Positions 57,295 through 64,000 of a stretch of 64,000 bases of DNA are shown here, piece after piece; the stretch's first letter is position 1, and every line of letters starts with the position of its first letter. This DNA comes from Actinospineispora spinosispora DSM 44797. Lineage in GTDB: Bacteria; Actinomycetota; Actinomycetes; Mycobacteriales; Pseudonocardiaceae. Below the pieces are notes generated by a model. The model was not told where the DNA came from, did not search any database, and saw nothing but the letters and a program-made list of their open reading frames with translations. Position numbers and translations under genes: made by a program. The DNA lies in the NCBI RefSeq assembly GCF_000429025.1, contig NZ_KE386833.1, positions 882,582 to 946,581 of the forward strand, given 5' to 3'.

Positions 57295-57364
57295 ACACCG
57301 CGCACCGTGCGTCCACACCGCGCTATGTGCACATCGCGCGGTGTGGACGCACGGTGCGCGGTGT
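57295..57364. repeat. Family A intergenic palindrome, copy 3
   Basis: 70 bp centred on TGTGCACA (57326-57333), arms ACACCGCGCACCGTGCGTCC and its complement; nearly perfect. Closest to copy 1. Located just downstream of the leftward PucR gene, where it may terminate transcription. Confidence 0.85.
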
Positions 57365-57387
57365 CGCTCAGATAGCGGGGAAGCCGG

Positions 57388-58617
57388 TCACTCCGGGGTG
57401 GGTGGGGCTTCGGGGGTCAGGCGATGGAGTGCTCTCAGTGACAGGACCGCGGTCGCCACGTCCGAGGGGCGGGACAGGTCAAGGCCGGTGAGCTCCTCGA
57501 AACGGCGCAGGTGGTTCAGGACGGTGTTGCGGTGCCGGTAGAGCCGTTGCGCGGTGCTGGTCGGTGAGCCGTCACCGGCCAGGTGCGCGTGGACCGTCTC
57601 CAGTAGCCGGTTGCGCTCGGCGGGGCGCGCGGCGCGCAGCGCGGTGGCCAGCGTGTCGGCCAGGTGGCGGGTGACCTCGGGGGCCCCGCCGACGAAGACC
57701 GAGGGGACGTCATCGGCGGCCATCACCACGGCGTGGCGGTCCGGTGGCGTGGCGTCCCTGGCCGCGTCGGCCAGCCAGACGAGATGCCGGGTGTCCTCCA
57801 ACGCGTGGTAGATCGGGCTGGCGCCGACCCGCGTGCGCAGCGTGTCGGTGAGGCAGTCGCGCAGCTGGCGGTAGCCGCCCGGCCCGAGCACCACGATGCC
57901 GGTGAGCAGGTTCGCGTCGTGCAGCCACACCGAGCGCAGCCCGAGCCGGGCCAGCGCCGACTGCACGGTCTGGTTGGGGACATCCTGGTCGGCGCGCACC
58001 ACGACGTACTGGCCGCGCTCGCCGAGGCCGAGGCGGGACGCCGCGCGGCGCACCACCGCGCTGGCCGGACCGCTGCCGTGCAGCAGCTCGTGGAACAGCG
58101 CACGCGCGTCGCGTTCCAGCTCACCCGCCATCTCGGCCTCGGCGTTGCGGTAGGCCTCGCTGACGACCACCGAGATCTTGTCGATCGCCCGCCACAGCGG
58201 CAGCACGAAATCCGTCCACTGCGTGGCGATGTCCGGCGGGCGGGTCGCCAGCCAGTCGAACAATGCCTCGCCCGCGATCTGGAAGTCGATGCGGAACGAG
58301 TGCAGCATCGCGTCCATGCCGACGCCCTGGCGGGCCCGCCGGTGCCCGATGTAGGTCAGCGTCTCGGCGAGGTCGGCGCTCTGCACCAGCGCCAGCTCGT
58401 TGAGTACCAGCACCATGGTCCGGCGACAGGCCTGCAGGTGCTCGGCCGGGTCGACCAGCTCCCGGTAGGCGGCCTCCTTGCGCTGGCTCTCCAGGTGCGC
58501 ACGCTCGGCCAGCTCGTCGACCATGCCCAGGAGCGAGTGGGCGGCTTCGGTCAGCGGCGTGGACGGTTCAGATTTGTGCACAAGCACAATCTGACACGTC
58601 GGACGGTGGCAGTCCAT
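57388..58617 (-). CDS. PucR/CdaR-family transcriptional regulator
   Basis: 409 residues. Long N-terminal helical sensor region (~20-190), a GGDEF-like/CdaR middle region, and the C-terminal PucR HTH_30 helix-turn-helix (TAQRLYRHRNTVLNHLRRFE followed by LTGLDLSRPSDVATAVLS). PucR proteins activate purine, amino-acid or sugar-acid catabolism. ATG 58617 has AGAGGAA seven bases upstream. Divergent from the NCS1 permease by 62 bp; a TTGTGCACAA palindrome at ~58574-58583 lies within its first codons and may be an operator. Confidence 0.87.
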   Translation of the reverse strand: MDCHRPTCQIVLVHKSEPSTPLTEAAHSLLGMVDELAERAHLESQRKEAAYRELVDPAEHLQACRRTMVLVLNELALVQSADLAETLTYIGHRRARQGVGMDAMLHSFRIDFQIAGEALFDWLATRPPDIATQWTDFVLPLWRAIDKISVVVSEAYRNAEAEMAGELERDARALFHELLHGSGPASAVVRRAASRLGLGERGQYVVVRADQDVPNQTVQSALARLGLRSVWLHDANLLTGIVVLGPGGYRQLRDCLTDTLRTRVGASPIYHALEDTRHLVWLADAARDATPPDRHAVVMAADDVPSVFVGGAPEVTRHLADTLATALRAARPAERNRLLETVHAHLAGDGSPTSTAQRLYRHRNTVLNHLRRFEELTGLDLSRPSDVATAVLSLRALHRLTPEAPPTPE

Positions 58618-58679
58618 CTCTTGTTCCTCTCTGGCGGAGGCTGGTTTGCTGTGTGTCGGCACCAATTCGGGAGGTTTCG

Positions 58680-60362
58680 ATGACGGCCACGTCCGATCCG
58701 CGAAAGTCGGCCGATCCACCCACGAAATGGGTCAAGGCATCGCTCATTCCGAAAGGAGCCGAGGCGCGCCGTGAGGCAGCCGAGGACTATGCGCTGAGAA
58801 AGGTCCCGGCGCACTGGAAACGGCCTGCCTTCAGTTTTGCCATCTCGCTCAGCGGGTTGACGTCCTCGGTGTTCTTCCTGGCGCTCGGCGGCCAGCTCAC
58901 CCTCACCTTCGGGTTCCCCGCCGCCATGGCCTCGTTCGTCGCCGGCACGATCCTGGGCTGGGCCGGCTCGGCGGTGATCGCCAGGGTGACCGCGATGACC
59001 GGCCTCGACCTGGACCTCATCACGCGGGGCAGCGGGTTCGGCTTCCTCGGCTCCGCGGTCACCTCACTGATCTATGCGGTCAACTGGATGATGTACGCGG
59101 CGATCGAGGCCGCGTATCTGGGAACCGCCTTGCATTCGACGATGCCCGGATTACCCACTCCGGTGTGGTTCCTCATCACGGCATTCGTGTCGGTACCGAT
59201 CTGCTGGTACGGATTCACCCAGAACGATTTCGTGCAGCGGTGGCTGGGCCCCATTTTTCTGGCGGGGCTGGTGTGGCTCGTGGTGGCCGGTGTGCAGGAT
59301 TCACACCTCGATCCCTCCTTCTCCACTCCGGCTTTCACCGTCGTCGGATTCCTCGGCTCGCTCGGTGCACTCCTGCCCAACGTGGTGATCCAGATCTTGG
59401 GCACCGGCGACTTCTCCCGGTTCATCCGCAAGGCCGAGGTCAAGAAAGCCATGCTGGCCGGGCCCGCCGTGGTGATCGCGGCGGTGTACCTCGTCTCGTT
59501 CCCGGCGGGTGCGGTTCTCGCGCTGTACACCGGCAGCGACAACCCGGGCACCTACATCACCGGCGTCCTCGGTGTGTTCGGGCTGGTCTGGATCACCGCG
59601 ACCCAGCTGCGGATCAACAACATGAACTTCTACAGCGGCTCGCTCGCGCTGGCCAACTTCGCCTCGCGGATTCTGCACTGGGTGCCCGGCAGGCGGTTCT
59701 GGGTGGTGTTCGTCGGGTTCGCCGCGTTCGCCGGCGCCATGGCGCACGTCGAGGAGCACCTGCTCGGCGTGGTGTCCTTCATGGGCATCTTCTGCCTGGC
59801 CTGGCTCGGCGTGCTGATCGCGGACATCTGTGTGATCAAGCCGAGGCTCGGAGTACCGCCGGGACACGTCGAGCACAGGCGTGGATACCTGGCCAACTGG
59901 GGTGTACCCGCACTGGGCAGCCTTCTGGTGGGCGCTGTGGGCGGCGCGGTGCTGTCGCTGGGCGCCATCCCGAACGCCGCGATGGGTTCCATCCTGGGCG
60001 ACGCGCTGGCGTTCGGGATCGGCTTCGGTGGGCCGATCGTCGTCGAGCTGCTGATGAGGGGCCGCTTCGCCAGGCTGGCCCGTACACCCGATCCGGACTG
60101 GGTGGACGACTTCTCGAACACCGACGAGGAGCTGGAGTCCGCCGACAACATGCTGCCCTGTGGTAACTGCGCCGAGAAGGTCATGCGTGAGGACATGGTG
60201 ACCTGCCCGGTCACCGACAGCCATGTGCTGTGCTCGGTGTGCTGCGCGATGCACCGCACGTGCGGCGAGGCCTGCAAGACGATGGACTTCAGCCCCTCGG
60301 ACGCCGACGTGCGGCGCCGGATCGAGATCGTCGCGGTGCGCCGCGCCGAGGAACCCAGGTGA
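58680..60362 (+). CDS. NCS1 family (purine-cytosine permease-like) transporter with Cys-rich C-terminal domain
   Basis: 560 residues. Residues ~45-460 are an NCS1 permease with about 12 TM helices (LSGLTSSVFFLALGGQLTLT, GRRFWVVFVGFAAFAGAMAH). After TM12 an ~95-residue cytosolic tail carries eight cysteines: Cys494, 497, 509, 518, 521, 522, 528, 532, in CGNC, TCPVTDSHVLCSVCCAMH and RTCGEAC. That tail is likely a zinc-ribbon or treble-clef-like site and is not a normal part of NCS1 proteins. ATG 58680 with GGGAGG. Probably imports a lactam, hydantoin or nucleobase-like substrate for the PxpBCA enzyme encoded behind it. Confidence 0.88.
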   Translation: MTATSDPRKSADPPTKWVKASLIPKGAEARREAAEDYALRKVPAHWKRPAFSFAISLSGLTSSVFFLALGGQLTLTFGFPAAMASFVAGTILGWAGSAVIARVTAMTGLDLDLITRGSGFGFLGSAVTSLIYAVNWMMYAAIEAAYLGTALHSTMPGLPTPVWFLITAFVSVPICWYGFTQNDFVQRWLGPIFLAGLVWLVVAGVQDSHLDPSFSTPAFTVVGFLGSLGALLPNVVIQILGTGDFSRFIRKAEVKKAMLAGPAVVIAAVYLVSFPAGAVLALYTGSDNPGTYITGVLGVFGLVWITATQLRINNMNFYSGSLALANFASRILHWVPGRRFWVVFVGFAAFAGAMAHVEEHLLGVVSFMGIFCLAWLGVLIADICVIKPRLGVPPGHVEHRRGYLANWGVPALGSLLVGAVGGAVLSLGAIPNAAMGSILGDALAFGIGFGGPIVVELLMRGRFARLARTPDPDWVDDFSNTDEELESADNMLPCGNCAEKVMREDMVTCPVTDSHVLCSVCCAMHRTCGEACKTMDFSPSDADVRRRIEIVAVRRAEEPR

Positions 60363-61156
60363 GCCCGGCAGCGACCTTCCGTTCGCTCGGCGACCTGGCG
60401 CTGTGCGTGGAGTTCGGCGACCGCATCGACCTCGCGGTGAACTTCACCGTCCTGGCCCTGGATCGCGCGCTCACCTCGGCGGGCGCGCCGGGAGTGCGGG
60501 AGACGGTGCCGACGCACCGCTCGCTCGGGGTGGTCTACGACCCGGTGCTGATCCACCGGCGCGAGCTGGAGAGCCTGATCGAGGGACTCCTGGACGAGCT
60601 GGTGGAGCTGACCGAGTTCCCGTCCCGGCTGGTCACCATCCCGATCTGGTACGACGACCCGTGGTCCCAGGAGTGCGCCAGGGCGCACGGTGTGGGCAAC
60701 AACATCGACTACCTGGCCCGCTCCAACGGCGTCGACCGGGACGAGGTCATCGACCGGCACAGCCGCGTGGTGCACTGGGTGTCCGCCGTGGGTTTCCAAC
60801 CGGGCACCTACCAGGCGGTTCCGCTCGGCGAGATGGGGCTGACCGGGCCGAAGTACGAGCGGCCCCGCAAGTGGACCGACCCGGGGATCGTGTGCCTCGC
60901 GGGCTCGATCACCTCCTACTACCCGGTGCGCAGCCCGGGGGGCTACCAGCTGCTCGGCCGCACCCCGGTGGACCTGTTCGACCCCGCCCGGCGCAACCCG
61001 GTGTTCGCCGACGGGCCCGTGCTGCCCAAGGTGGGGGACCGGCACCGGTACCAGCCGATCGACGCGGACGAGTACCACGCGATCCGCGAGCTCGTGACGG
61101 CGGGCGAGTACGAGTACCTCATCGAGGACGGCGTGCAGCGTCTGGAGCCAGCATGA
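60359..61156 (+). CDS. pxpB: PxpB/KipI-like 5-oxoprolinase subunit
   Basis: 265 residues of the carboxyltransferase/allophanate-hydrolase subunit 1 (AHS1) family: RSLGDLALCVEFGDRIDLAV start, THRSLGVVYDPVLIHRRELE, VGFQPGTYQAVPLGEM, then RPRKWTDPGIVCLAGSITSY and YYPVRSPGGYQLLGRTPVDL. With PxpC and PxpA it forms the ATP-dependent 5-oxoprolinase. The F-x-P-G motif usually followed by Y-L-GGLP is altered to FQPGTYQAVP. GTG 60359 overlaps the permease stop (GTGA). Confidence 0.85.
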   Translation: MSPAATFRSLGDLALCVEFGDRIDLAVNFTVLALDRALTSAGAPGVRETVPTHRSLGVVYDPVLIHRRELESLIEGLLDELVELTEFPSRLVTIPIWYDDPWSQECARAHGVGNNIDYLARSNGVDRDEVIDRHSRVVHWVSAVGFQPGTYQAVPLGEMGLTGPKYERPRKWTDPGIVCLAGSITSYYPVRSPGGYQLLGRTPVDLFDPARRNPVFADGPVLPKVGDRHRYQPIDADEYHAIRELVTAGEYEYLIEDGVQRLEPA

Positions 61157-62196
61157 CCGCACCCGAGAAGGCCGTGTTCGACGTGCTGCACGCCGGGCTG
61201 CAGACGACCGTTCAGGACCTCGGCAGGCCCGGCTATCTCGCCGATGGCATCCCACCGTCTGGCGCCTTCGACTCGGCCGCGCTGAAGCTGGCGAACCTGC
61301 TGGTCGGCAACCCGGTGGGGGACCACGTGCTGGTCGGCACCGACCCGGGCGCGGCCGGTCTGGAGATGCTGCTGGTCGGGCCGCGACTACGGGCCCGGAC
61401 GTGCACGGTCGTCGCGGTGACCGGCGCGGACCTGCAGCCCACGCTCGACGGTCGGCCGATCCCGCTGTGGACCTCGGTGGTAGTGCGGCCCGGGCAGGAG
61501 ATCACCTTCGGTGGTGCCAGGTCCGGCGCACGCGGTTACCTCGCGGTCGCGGGCGGCCTCGCGGTCACCCCCGTGCTGGGCAGCCGGGCCACCAACGTGC
61601 GGGCCGGGCTCGGCGGCGTGGACGGCCGGGCGCTGCGGGCCGGTGACGTGCTGTCGGCCTACCCGAAGCACGGCCCGGTGGTGGCGCTCGCCGGACGGCG
61701 GCTGCGCCCGGAACTGCGACCCCCGATGTCCGGCGGACCCGACGACCCCGCGGTGCTGCGGGTCGTGCTCGGCCCGCAGGACGACCTGTTCACCCCGGAC
61801 AGCGTGCGGACGTTCCTGACCGCGCGGTGGCGGCTGTCGGCCACATCGGACCGGATGGGCTGCCGGTTCATCGGACCGGCGCTGCACTTCCTGCCCAGGC
61901 CCGCCCACCTGGTCGAACAGGCGGGCGCGGACCCCTCAAACATCGTCGACGACGCGATCTGCATCGGCTCGATCCAGGTGCCCAGCGGCCTGGAGCCCAT
62001 CGTGATGGGCGTCGACGGCCCGAGCCTCGGCGGCTACGCCAAGATCGCCACGGTGATCAGCGCCGACCTGCCGGTGCTGGCCCAGCTGACCCCCGGTGGC
62101 CTCGCCACGTTCCTGGCGATCACCCCCGATGACGCACACACCGTGCACCTCGCGGCCCGGGCCGCCGGTGCCGCCGATTCAGTGGAGAGACTGTGA
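61153..62196 (+). CDS. pxpC: PxpC/KipA-like biotin-dependent carboxyltransferase-type subunit
   Basis: 347 residues of the AHS2 family: LHAGLQTTVQDLGRPGYLAD, GIPPSGAFDSAALKLANLLV, ARSGARGYLAVAGGLAVTPV, TSDRMGCRFIGPALHF, VPSGLEPIVMGVDGPSLGGY. Partner of PxpB in ATP-driven opening of a cyclic amide. ATG 61153 overlaps the pxpB stop (ATGA), and its own stop overlaps pxpA (GTGA). Confidence 0.9.
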   Translation: MTAPEKAVFDVLHAGLQTTVQDLGRPGYLADGIPPSGAFDSAALKLANLLVGNPVGDHVLVGTDPGAAGLEMLLVGPRLRARTCTVVAVTGADLQPTLDGRPIPLWTSVVVRPGQEITFGGARSGARGYLAVAGGLAVTPVLGSRATNVRAGLGGVDGRALRAGDVLSAYPKHGPVVALAGRRLRPELRPPMSGGPDDPAVLRVVLGPQDDLFTPDSVRTFLTARWRLSATSDRMGCRFIGPALHFLPRPAHLVEQAGADPSNIVDDAICIGSIQVPSGLEPIVMGVDGPSLGGYAKIATVISADLPVLAQLTPGGLATFLAITPDDAHTVHLAARAAGAADSVERL

Positions 62197-62972
62197 GCTA
62201 CCGGATCAACCTCAACTCGGACGTCGGTGAAGGCTTCGGCCGCTGGCGGCTCGGCCCGGACGACGAGCTGATCCCGCTGGTGCCGACGGTCAACATCGCC
62301 TGTGGTTTCCACGCCGGTGACCCCTCGATCATGCACCGCACGACCACGACCGCGATCAGCTCCGGAGCGGACATCGGCGCCCACGTCGCCCTGCCCGACC
62401 TGCGGGGATTCGGTCGGCGTCCGGTCGAGATCAGCCCGGACGACCTGCGCGACGACCTGCTGTACCAGATCGGCGCCCTCAGCGCGTTCGTCCGTGTCGC
62501 CGGTGGGCAGCTGCGGCACGTCAAGCCGCACGGGTCGCTCTACGCGATGTGCGGACGCAGCGAGGAGTACGCGCGGGCGCTGCTGGAGTCCGTCGCCGGC
62601 TACGACCCGGACCTGATCGTCATCGTCGGCCAGGGCTGGCCGGGGCGGCTCGCGGCCGACTACGGGCTCACCGTCGTCCACGAGGGCTACATCGACCTCG
62701 ACTACCAGCCCGACGGCTTCCCGAGGGTCGAACCGATGAAGCAGCCGTGCGACCCGGAGGAGGTGGTGCGCCGGGCACTGCGCATCGTCCGGGACTCCGC
62801 CGCGACGGCAATCGACGGATCGGCGATCGAGGTCCGGACGCCGACGCTGTGCCTGCACGGCGACATGCCCAACGTGCTGGACGTGACCCGCCACCTGCGG
62901 AAACGGCTGGACGCCGAAGGTATCGAGGTGGTTGACCTCGCGACCGCGGTGTCGGCTGGGGCCGGGCGTTGA
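62193..62972 (+). CDS. pxpA: PxpA (LamB/YcsF family) 5-oxoprolinase subunit
   Basis: 259 residues. Family signature LNSDVGEGFGRWRLGPDDEL, NIACGFHAGDPSIMHRT, GAHVALPDLRGFGRR, VKPHGSLYAMCG and LCLHGDMPNVLDVTR. The catalytic Asp/His metal site residues appear intact. The canonical P-D region reads LPDLRGFGRR, where family members have HPSYPD-like text, so substrate specificity may differ from 5-oxoproline. GTG 62193. Confidence 0.9.
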   Translation: MSYRINLNSDVGEGFGRWRLGPDDELIPLVPTVNIACGFHAGDPSIMHRTTTTAISSGADIGAHVALPDLRGFGRRPVEISPDDLRDDLLYQIGALSAFVRVAGGQLRHVKPHGSLYAMCGRSEEYARALLESVAGYDPDLIVIVGQGWPGRLAADYGLTVVHEGYIDLDYQPDGFPRVEPMKQPCDPEEVVRRALRIVRDSAATAIDGSAIEVRTPTLCLHGDMPNVLDVTRHLRKRLDAEGIEVVDLATAVSAGAGR

Positions 62973-64000
62973 GCACCGCCGCGAACGCGACCGACCTCGG
63001 TCCGGTGCTCGCCGCCGCACGGGCCACCGGCCTCGGCGGGTCCTACGAACCCATGCCCGACGCACTGGTCACCGAACAGCTGGAGCACTTCCACGGCCTC
63101 ACCGGCACGGTGCGCCGAATCGCCACCGAGAAGGACGAGACCTTCGTCCTGAGCTGCGCCCAGGGCCGGTACCTGGTCAAGATCTCCTCGCCGCACGAGG
63201 CCCTGCCGGACATCGAGCTGCAGACCGCGGCCATGCTGCACGTGCGGGACGCCGCGCCGGGTCTCCCGGTCCAGCTGCCGGTCGCCGGGCTGGACGGCCG
63301 GTACGGGCACCCGCTGGCAGCGTCCGGGCACACCGGACGGCTGCTGCGTGTGCTGACCTACCTCCCCGGGGGGCTGCTCGCGGACGCCGATCCCGCCCCT
63401 GGCGAGGTACGCGACATCGGCCGGGTGGCCGCTCGGCTGGCGCGCGTCCTCGACGGTTTCAGCCATCCACGCCAGGACCGCACGGTGATCTGGGACCTCA
63501 CGTGGTTCGACCGCATGCGTCCGCTCCTGTCGCACATCTCGGACCCGGCCGACCGCGCGCTGGCCGACAGCGTGTTCACCCAGTTCGAGGCACTGGTCGT
63601 GCCTCGGCTGCCCGAGCTGCCCCGCCAGGTCGTGCACGGCGACTTCAGCCCGTACAACCTGCTGGTGCGGCGCGGCGCACCCGGCTACGTCACCGGAGTG
63701 ATCGACTTCGGTGACGTCGTCCGCACCGCCAGGGCGTTCGACGTCGCGGTCGGCATGGCGAACCTGCTGTGCGACGACCCCGGCGACCCCTGGGCCAAGG
63801 CCGTCCACTTCGTCGAGGGATATCTCGACGAACGTGCGCTGACCGAGGGTGAGCTCGCGCTGCTGGGGGTTTGCGCCAAGGCCAGGGTCGTGCTGCGGGT
63901 GCTGATGGCGCTGTGGCGGGCGGTCGAGGACCCGGCTCGGCGGGACTACCTGCACTCACACTCGGTGAAGGACTGGACGCACCTGCATCTGGCACATGCC
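62969..64000 (+). CDS. Aminoglycoside phosphotransferase-fold kinase, partial (C-terminus off window)
   Basis: At least 344 residues with no stop before the window ends. APH fold: glycine-poor ATP loop region (LTGTVRRIATEKDETFVLSC, Lys in YLVKISSP), catalytic loop VVHGDFSPYNLLV, and metal-binding GVIDFGDVVRTARAFDVAVG. Resembles hydroxylysine kinase/AGPHD1-type proteins, which are sometimes fused to an aminotransferase further downstream. TTG 62969 overlaps the pxpA stop (TTGA); GTG 63005 is an alternative. In this operon it may phosphorylate the hydroxy-amino acid released by PxpABC (inference). Confidence 0.82.
   Translation, partial: MSTAANATDLGPVLAAARATGLGGSYEPMPDALVTEQLEHFHGLTGTVRRIATEKDETFVLSCAQGRYLVKISSPHEALPDIELQTAAMLHVRDAAPGLPVQLPVAGLDGRYGHPLAASGHTGRLLRVLTYLPGGLLADADPAPGEVRDIGRVAARLARVLDGFSHPRQDRTVIWDLTWFDRMRPLLSHISDPADRALADSVFTQFEALVVPRLPELPRQVVHGDFSPYNLLVRRGAPGYVTGVIDFGDVVRTARAFDVAVGMANLLCDDPGDPWAKAVHFVEGYLDERALTEGELALLGVCAKARVVLRVLMALWRAVEDPARRDYLHSHSVKDWTHLHLAHA

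Overview
The window is very GC-rich DNA from an actinomycete, most likely of the Pseudonocardiales (Amycolatopsis/Pseudonocardia/Saccharopolyspora type). This rests on strong G/C bias at third codon positions, many GTG and some TTG starts, abundant ATGA/GTGA/TTGA stop-start overlaps, an Lsr2-type DNA-binding domain, a cysteine-type actinobacterial leader peptide, and an unusual density of TetR/PadR/HxlR/IclR/PucR regulators. No rRNA, tRNA, CRISPR array, prophage or transposase gene was seen. The genus is an inference.

The region is an accessory catabolic landscape: short operons for oxidising, CoA-activating and importing small organic compounds, each with its own regulator and often a palindromic operator. 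0-4.2 kb: partial PepSY membrane protein, Lsr2-like mini-protein coupled to a CopZ-like metal chaperone, epoxide hydrolase divergent from a CGNR regulator, GNAT acetyltransferase. 4.3-11.1 kb (minus): molybdenum hydroxylase cluster 1 (AMP ligase, CoxL, enoyl-CoA hydratase, CoxM, fused CoxS-CoxG). 11.2-15 kb: PadR and AraC regulators, beta-propeller protein, FAD monooxygenase. 15-15.7 kb: gene-free nest of palindromic repeats. 15.7-19 kb: GDT1-like and CaCA-like membrane proteins, TetR/SDR divergent pair. 19.1-24.5 kb: Mo-bisPGD oxidoreductase, an FAD-monooxygenase/esterase fusion, TetR. 24.5-34.6 kb: DszA/NtaA-type flavin monooxygenase, EmrAB-like efflux with HxlR, and an SsuABC/TauABC-like import operon that contains a Cys leader peptide and two signal-less NMT1-like proteins. 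34.7-39 kb: IclR, an NB-ARC/LuxR regulator with five TTA codons, two small unknown proteins. 39.4-47.6 kb: TetR/SnoaL/TetR/creatininase, then a plus-strand operon of luciferase-like monooxygenase, two crotonases, flavin reductase, acyl-CoA ligase and VOC protein. 47.7-57.2 kb: tandem TetR paralogues divergent from molybdenum hydroxylase cluster 2 (AMP ligase, CoxG, MBL hydrolase, SDR, CoxL, CoxM, CoxS). 57.4-64 kb: PucR regulator divergent from an NCS1 permease with a Cys-rich tail, PxpBCA (5-oxoprolinase-type) and a kinase running off the window.

How they fit: two paralogous CoxLMS hydroxylases, each next to an acyl-CoA synthetase, suggest CoA-activation plus water-derived hydroxylation of (hetero)aromatic or acyl substrates. 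The 24-34 kb block looks like uptake and oxidation of an organosulfur compound under cysteine control. The right end looks like uptake and ATP-dependent opening of a lactam or cyclic amide. Substrates cannot be read from sequence.

Four families of intergenic palindromes (named A, B, C, D here) recur across the window and are among its most distinctive features.
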